From the NCBI GenBank assembly GCA_017632695.1, contig JAGBQS010000112.1, positions 1-17,251 of the forward strand: 17,251 nucleotides of DNA. Reading direction: 5' to 3'. A program made the position numbers and the translations under genes. Shown here piece by piece: positions 14,917 through 17,251 of the stretch; the stretch's first letter is position 1; each line of letters opens with the position of its first letter. The DNA comes from Bacteroidales bacterium. GTDB lineage: Bacteria; Bacteroidota; Bacteroidia; Bacteroidales; UBA3663. The notes beneath the pieces were generated by a model. It ran no database searches. It was not told the origin of the DNA and saw only the letters and a program-made list of their open reading frames with translations.

Positions 14917-17251
14917 ATGAAAAAGAGAATTTACTTACTTTCAGCTTTGTTGGCTTCAGTAGTCGGCTTGGGCGCCTTCCAGTCCTGCAAGGACTATGAG
15001 GAGGATGACATTACGGAGTTGAAACTTCAAGGCTATTCGAATCTTTCGGACATCAGTGACTTGCAGGATTCGCTGGCAGCCCTGCAGGTAGTAATCAATG
15101 GTATTGACGGCAAGACTCCTTACATCGGAGCAAACGGCAACTGGTGGATCGGTTCGACCGATACCGGCGTTAAGGCTGCAGGTACCGATGGTACTAACGG
15201 TACAAACGGTACTAACGGAACCAACGGTACTGACGGACAGACTCCTTACATCGGATCGAACGGTAACTGGTGGATCGGTACGACCGATACCGGCGTTAAG
15301 GCTGCCGGTACCGATGGTACTAACGGTACAAACGGTACTAACGGTACTAACGGTGCAGATGGTGCCAGCGCATTTGATCTTTGGAAAGCCAGTTCGTATG
15401 CTGCCGATTTGGATGGCAGTGGCGATATTACTACCGAAGATATGCTCCTTTGGATGAAGGGCAAGGATGGAACCAATGGCACAAACGGTACCAATGGTAC
15501 TAACGGTACTAACGGTACAAACGGTACTAACGGTGCAGATGGTACTAACGGTGCAGATGGTGCCAGCGCATTTGATCTTTGGAAGGCCAGTGCCAATGCT
15601 GCCGATTTGGATGGCGATAGCGATATCACCCTGAATGATATGTTCCTTTGGATGAAGGGTACTGATGGAGCCAATGGCACAAACGGAACAAACGGAACAA
15701 ACGGCACCAATGGTACCAATGGCGAGAGCGCATATGAATATTGGTACAATTATATGACCGCCAACAATATGCTTCCGGACCTCGACAACAATGGCGTTGC
15801 CGGTGATTCTCTCGACTATATTCTGTTCATGAAGGGTGAAACTGCAACTCCGGCTGCAGGTGATTCCTGCAAGTGCGATACTGCAGCTTACAATAATGCA
15901 GTTCGCGTTGTAAACCGTCTGACAAGCGCCCTCATCGGAACCAACGGCAACCTGACCGCTGCTCAGTTGGAAGAGTTCGAGAACTTGGTTAGCAAGGCAT
16001 ACAGCGATCTCCAGCAGGCTTTGAAGGATATCGCCGATTTGAAGGATGCTTTGGCTAAGTTGGTAACGGGTGTTATCATCCAGCAGACCAAGAATCCTGT
16101 ATATGGTACATTCAATACTCCTTTCGGTGTAAGCAGCAATGTGCTGATGTCGTTCTATGGCAAGGCTGATTACTTCAACTTCCCGTCGGACGCCCGCTTT
16201 ATGACTGATGCGCAGTACAATGTGCTGACCAATAACGGTCTTACGATTGACAACTACGAGCACGCTCAGGCTAATGGTATCACTGCCGACGGTCAGGGTA
16301 ATGCCGGTACGCTCTATCTGACTGTTAATCCTAATACGGTTGACTTCACCTCGCTGAAGGTTGAATTGGTTAACTCTTTGGATGAGGCTTCTGTTTGTGT
16401 ACTCGAGCCTTTGCAGAAGGATTCTACCACTGTTCTGAACTTCGGTTTCACCCGTGGTGCCAACAACAACGGCTTCTATTCGGCAGTTGCTACTATCAGT
16501 GCTGACTCTATTGCCAGCGGTCGTGCTACGCTCGATATTAACCAGGGCGACTTCAAGGATATTATTAAGGATGTGATTTCTTACCAGAATGGTGTAACTC
16601 TGTCAGACATTGCTACGACTTTGTACCAGACACTTTCAAATGTTTGCGATGCACAGGCCGTTAAGGTAAGTTGGACCGACAGTCTGGGTGAGCATGCCGT
16701 TTACTCGAAGTATGAGTTGGCAGCGGTTGCCTTCAAGCCATTCTCATACAAGTTCGACATCTACAATACCATTTCGGATGCTCATGGTTATAGCCTTGTA
16801 AATTCTGTTCCCGGCTATGAGCGTGCATCGAAGGTTCTGGATGAGGTGCTTGATAAGATCATGGGCCTTGATAACGATATCGATAATCTCTTCGATGGAT
16901 TCCAGAATGACTTTAAGCTTGACATCAAGATTGACAGCATCGATCTCGGTATTGACGTATCAAAATTGGTTAGCCTGCTCGACACCACAACTATTCCTAC
17001 TATTGTTTTGGATTCGCTGAGTGACGAACTGTTGGCTCAGTTCAACATTACAGATACGGTTGTGATTCATGTTGATACCACTATTTTCAAGGAAGATGCC
17101 GTTCATCACGATGGTTATCACGTGGACTTCAATGACCTGAATACTGAGATGCAGAAGGTCATCAACAGTATCAGTTTCACAACTCAGGTTCCAGACCGCG
17201 ATTGGTCTAATGGTGGTGCATATCAGTATGATCCTGTGACCAATGAGATTC
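14917..17251 (+). CDS. Large lipoprotein with collagen-like triplets and dockerin-like modules (3' end missing)
   Basis: ATG 14917 (TATTATGAAA context) opens a frame with no stop through the window end, 778 codons. Lipobox FQSC gives Cys24, followed by KDYEEDD. A 42-residue module (64-105 and 106-147) with TPYIG.NGNWWIG..DTGVKA is present twice. Gly-Thr-Asn triplets form four tracts (about 89-107, 131-149, 182-216, 248-269). Between and after them sit three modules starting SAFDLW or SAYEYW and ending MKG (151-182, 217-248, 271-307); the first two contain DLDGSGDITTED (164-175) and DLDGDSDITLND (230-241), with the D.D.(S/D).D.T..D spacing of an EF-hand/dockerin calcium loop. A probable coiled coil follows (about 324-382), then a long region of unknown fold. 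A stalked, calcium-stabilised surface protein is inferred; no enzyme motif is seen. Its role in the PUL is unproven. Confidence 0.9.
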   Translation, partial: MKKRIYLLSALLASVVGLGAFQSCKDYEEDDITELKLQGYSNLSDISDLQDSLAALQVVINGIDGKTPYIGANGNWWIGSTDTGVKAAGTDGTNGTNGTNGTNGTDGQTPYIGSNGNWWIGTTDTGVKAAGTDGTNGTNGTNGTNGADGASAFDLWKASSYAADLDGSGDITTEDMLLWMKGKDGTNGTNGTNGTNGTNGTNGTNGADGTNGADGASAFDLWKASANAADLDGDSDITLNDMFLWMKGTDGANGTNGTNGTNGTNGTNGESAYEYWYNYMTANNMLPDLDNNGVAGDSLDYILFMKGETATPAAGDSCKCDTAAYNNAVRVVNRLTSALIGTNGNLTAAQLEEFENLVSKAYSDLQQALKDIADLKDALAKLVTGVIIQQTKNPVYGTFNTPFGVSSNVLMSFYGKADYFNFPSDARFMTDAQYNVLTNNGLTIDNYEHAQANGITADGQGNAGTLYLTVNPNTVDFTSLKVELVNSLDEASVCVLEPLQKDSTTVLNFGFTRGANNNGFYSAVATISADSIASGRATLDINQGDFKDIIKDVISYQNGVTLSDIATTLYQTLSNVCDAQAVKVSWTDSLGEHAVYSKYELAAVAFKPFSYKFDIYNTISDAHGYSLVNSVPGYERASKVLDEVLDKIMGLDNDIDNLFDGFQNDFKLDIKIDSIDLGIDVSKLVSLLDTTTIPTIVLDSLSDELLAQFNITDTVVIHVDTTIFKEDAVHHDGYHVDFNDLNTEMQKVINSISFTTQVPDRDWSNGGAYQYDPVTNEI
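15106..15357 (+). repeat. Two tandem 126-bp in-frame copies
   Basis: 15106-15231 and 15232-15357 encode the same 42-residue module (DG.TPYIG.NGNWWIG.TDTGVKAAGTDG plus triplets), with only a few substitutions. This is a direct internal duplication within the collagen-like lipoprotein gene. Confidence 0.88.
15181..15723 (+). repeat. Nine-base Gly-Thr-Asn codon repeats in four tracts
   Basis: GGT-ACT/ACA/ACC-AAC/AAT units, a 9-base period, fill 15181-15237, 15307-15363, 15460-15564 and 15658-15723. Codons vary between units, so the tracts are imperfect at DNA level but almost uniform at protein level. No proline occurs in the triplets. Confidence 0.88.

Noticed and set aside
14956..16263. Long minus-strand open frame (435 codons)
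   Set aside because: It lies opposite the collagen-like repeats, whose complement has no stop codons. Its product is low-complexity (repeated CTVSTV-like runs), and the plus strand has a clear lipoprotein start and modular protein. It is a shadow.

Overview
The window looks like part of a polysaccharide utilization locus (PUL) from a member of the Bacteroidales. The reasons are two SusC/SusD pairs, lipoproteins with acidic residues right after the lipidated cysteine, start codons without a Shine-Dalgarno sequence (often TATTATGAAA), and promoter-like elements of the Bacteroidetes type (TTTG, 19-20 bases, TAnnTTTG). I cannot name the genus from the sequence. All genes I can support lie on the + strand; the long minus-strand open frames look like shadows. 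I see no tRNA, rRNA, transposase, integrase or CRISPR array.

Layout. 1-846: the 3' end of a secreted-type protein made of a 163-residue domain repeated in tandem. 924-2498: a pectate-lyase-like protein (polysaccharide lyase family 1 type), followed by a terminator. 2777-5860 and 5881-8010: first SusC/SusD pair behind its own promoter, ending in a terminator. 8011-8585: a 575-base gap with that terminator, a 41-base tandem repeat in which each full unit carries a palindrome, and the next promoter. 8586-11839: second susC, broken by a frameshift near 9490, followed by its susD (11855-13984). 14089-14625: a small lipoprotein of unknown function between two hairpins. 14917 to the window end: a large lipoprotein, cut by the window edge, with collagen-like Gly-Thr-Asn triplets alternating with dockerin-like calcium-loop modules.

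How the parts may work together (inference from family knowledge): the lyase would cut pectic chains, surface SusD lipoproteins would capture the fragments, and the SusC barrels would import them using TonB energy. The repeat-domain protein upstream may bind or process the same glycan. The collagen-like lipoprotein has its own promoter-like element and may be a stalked surface protein that does not belong to the PUL.

The points most worth a second look are the 41-base palindrome array, the frameshift in the second susC, and the collagen/dockerin-like lipoprotein.
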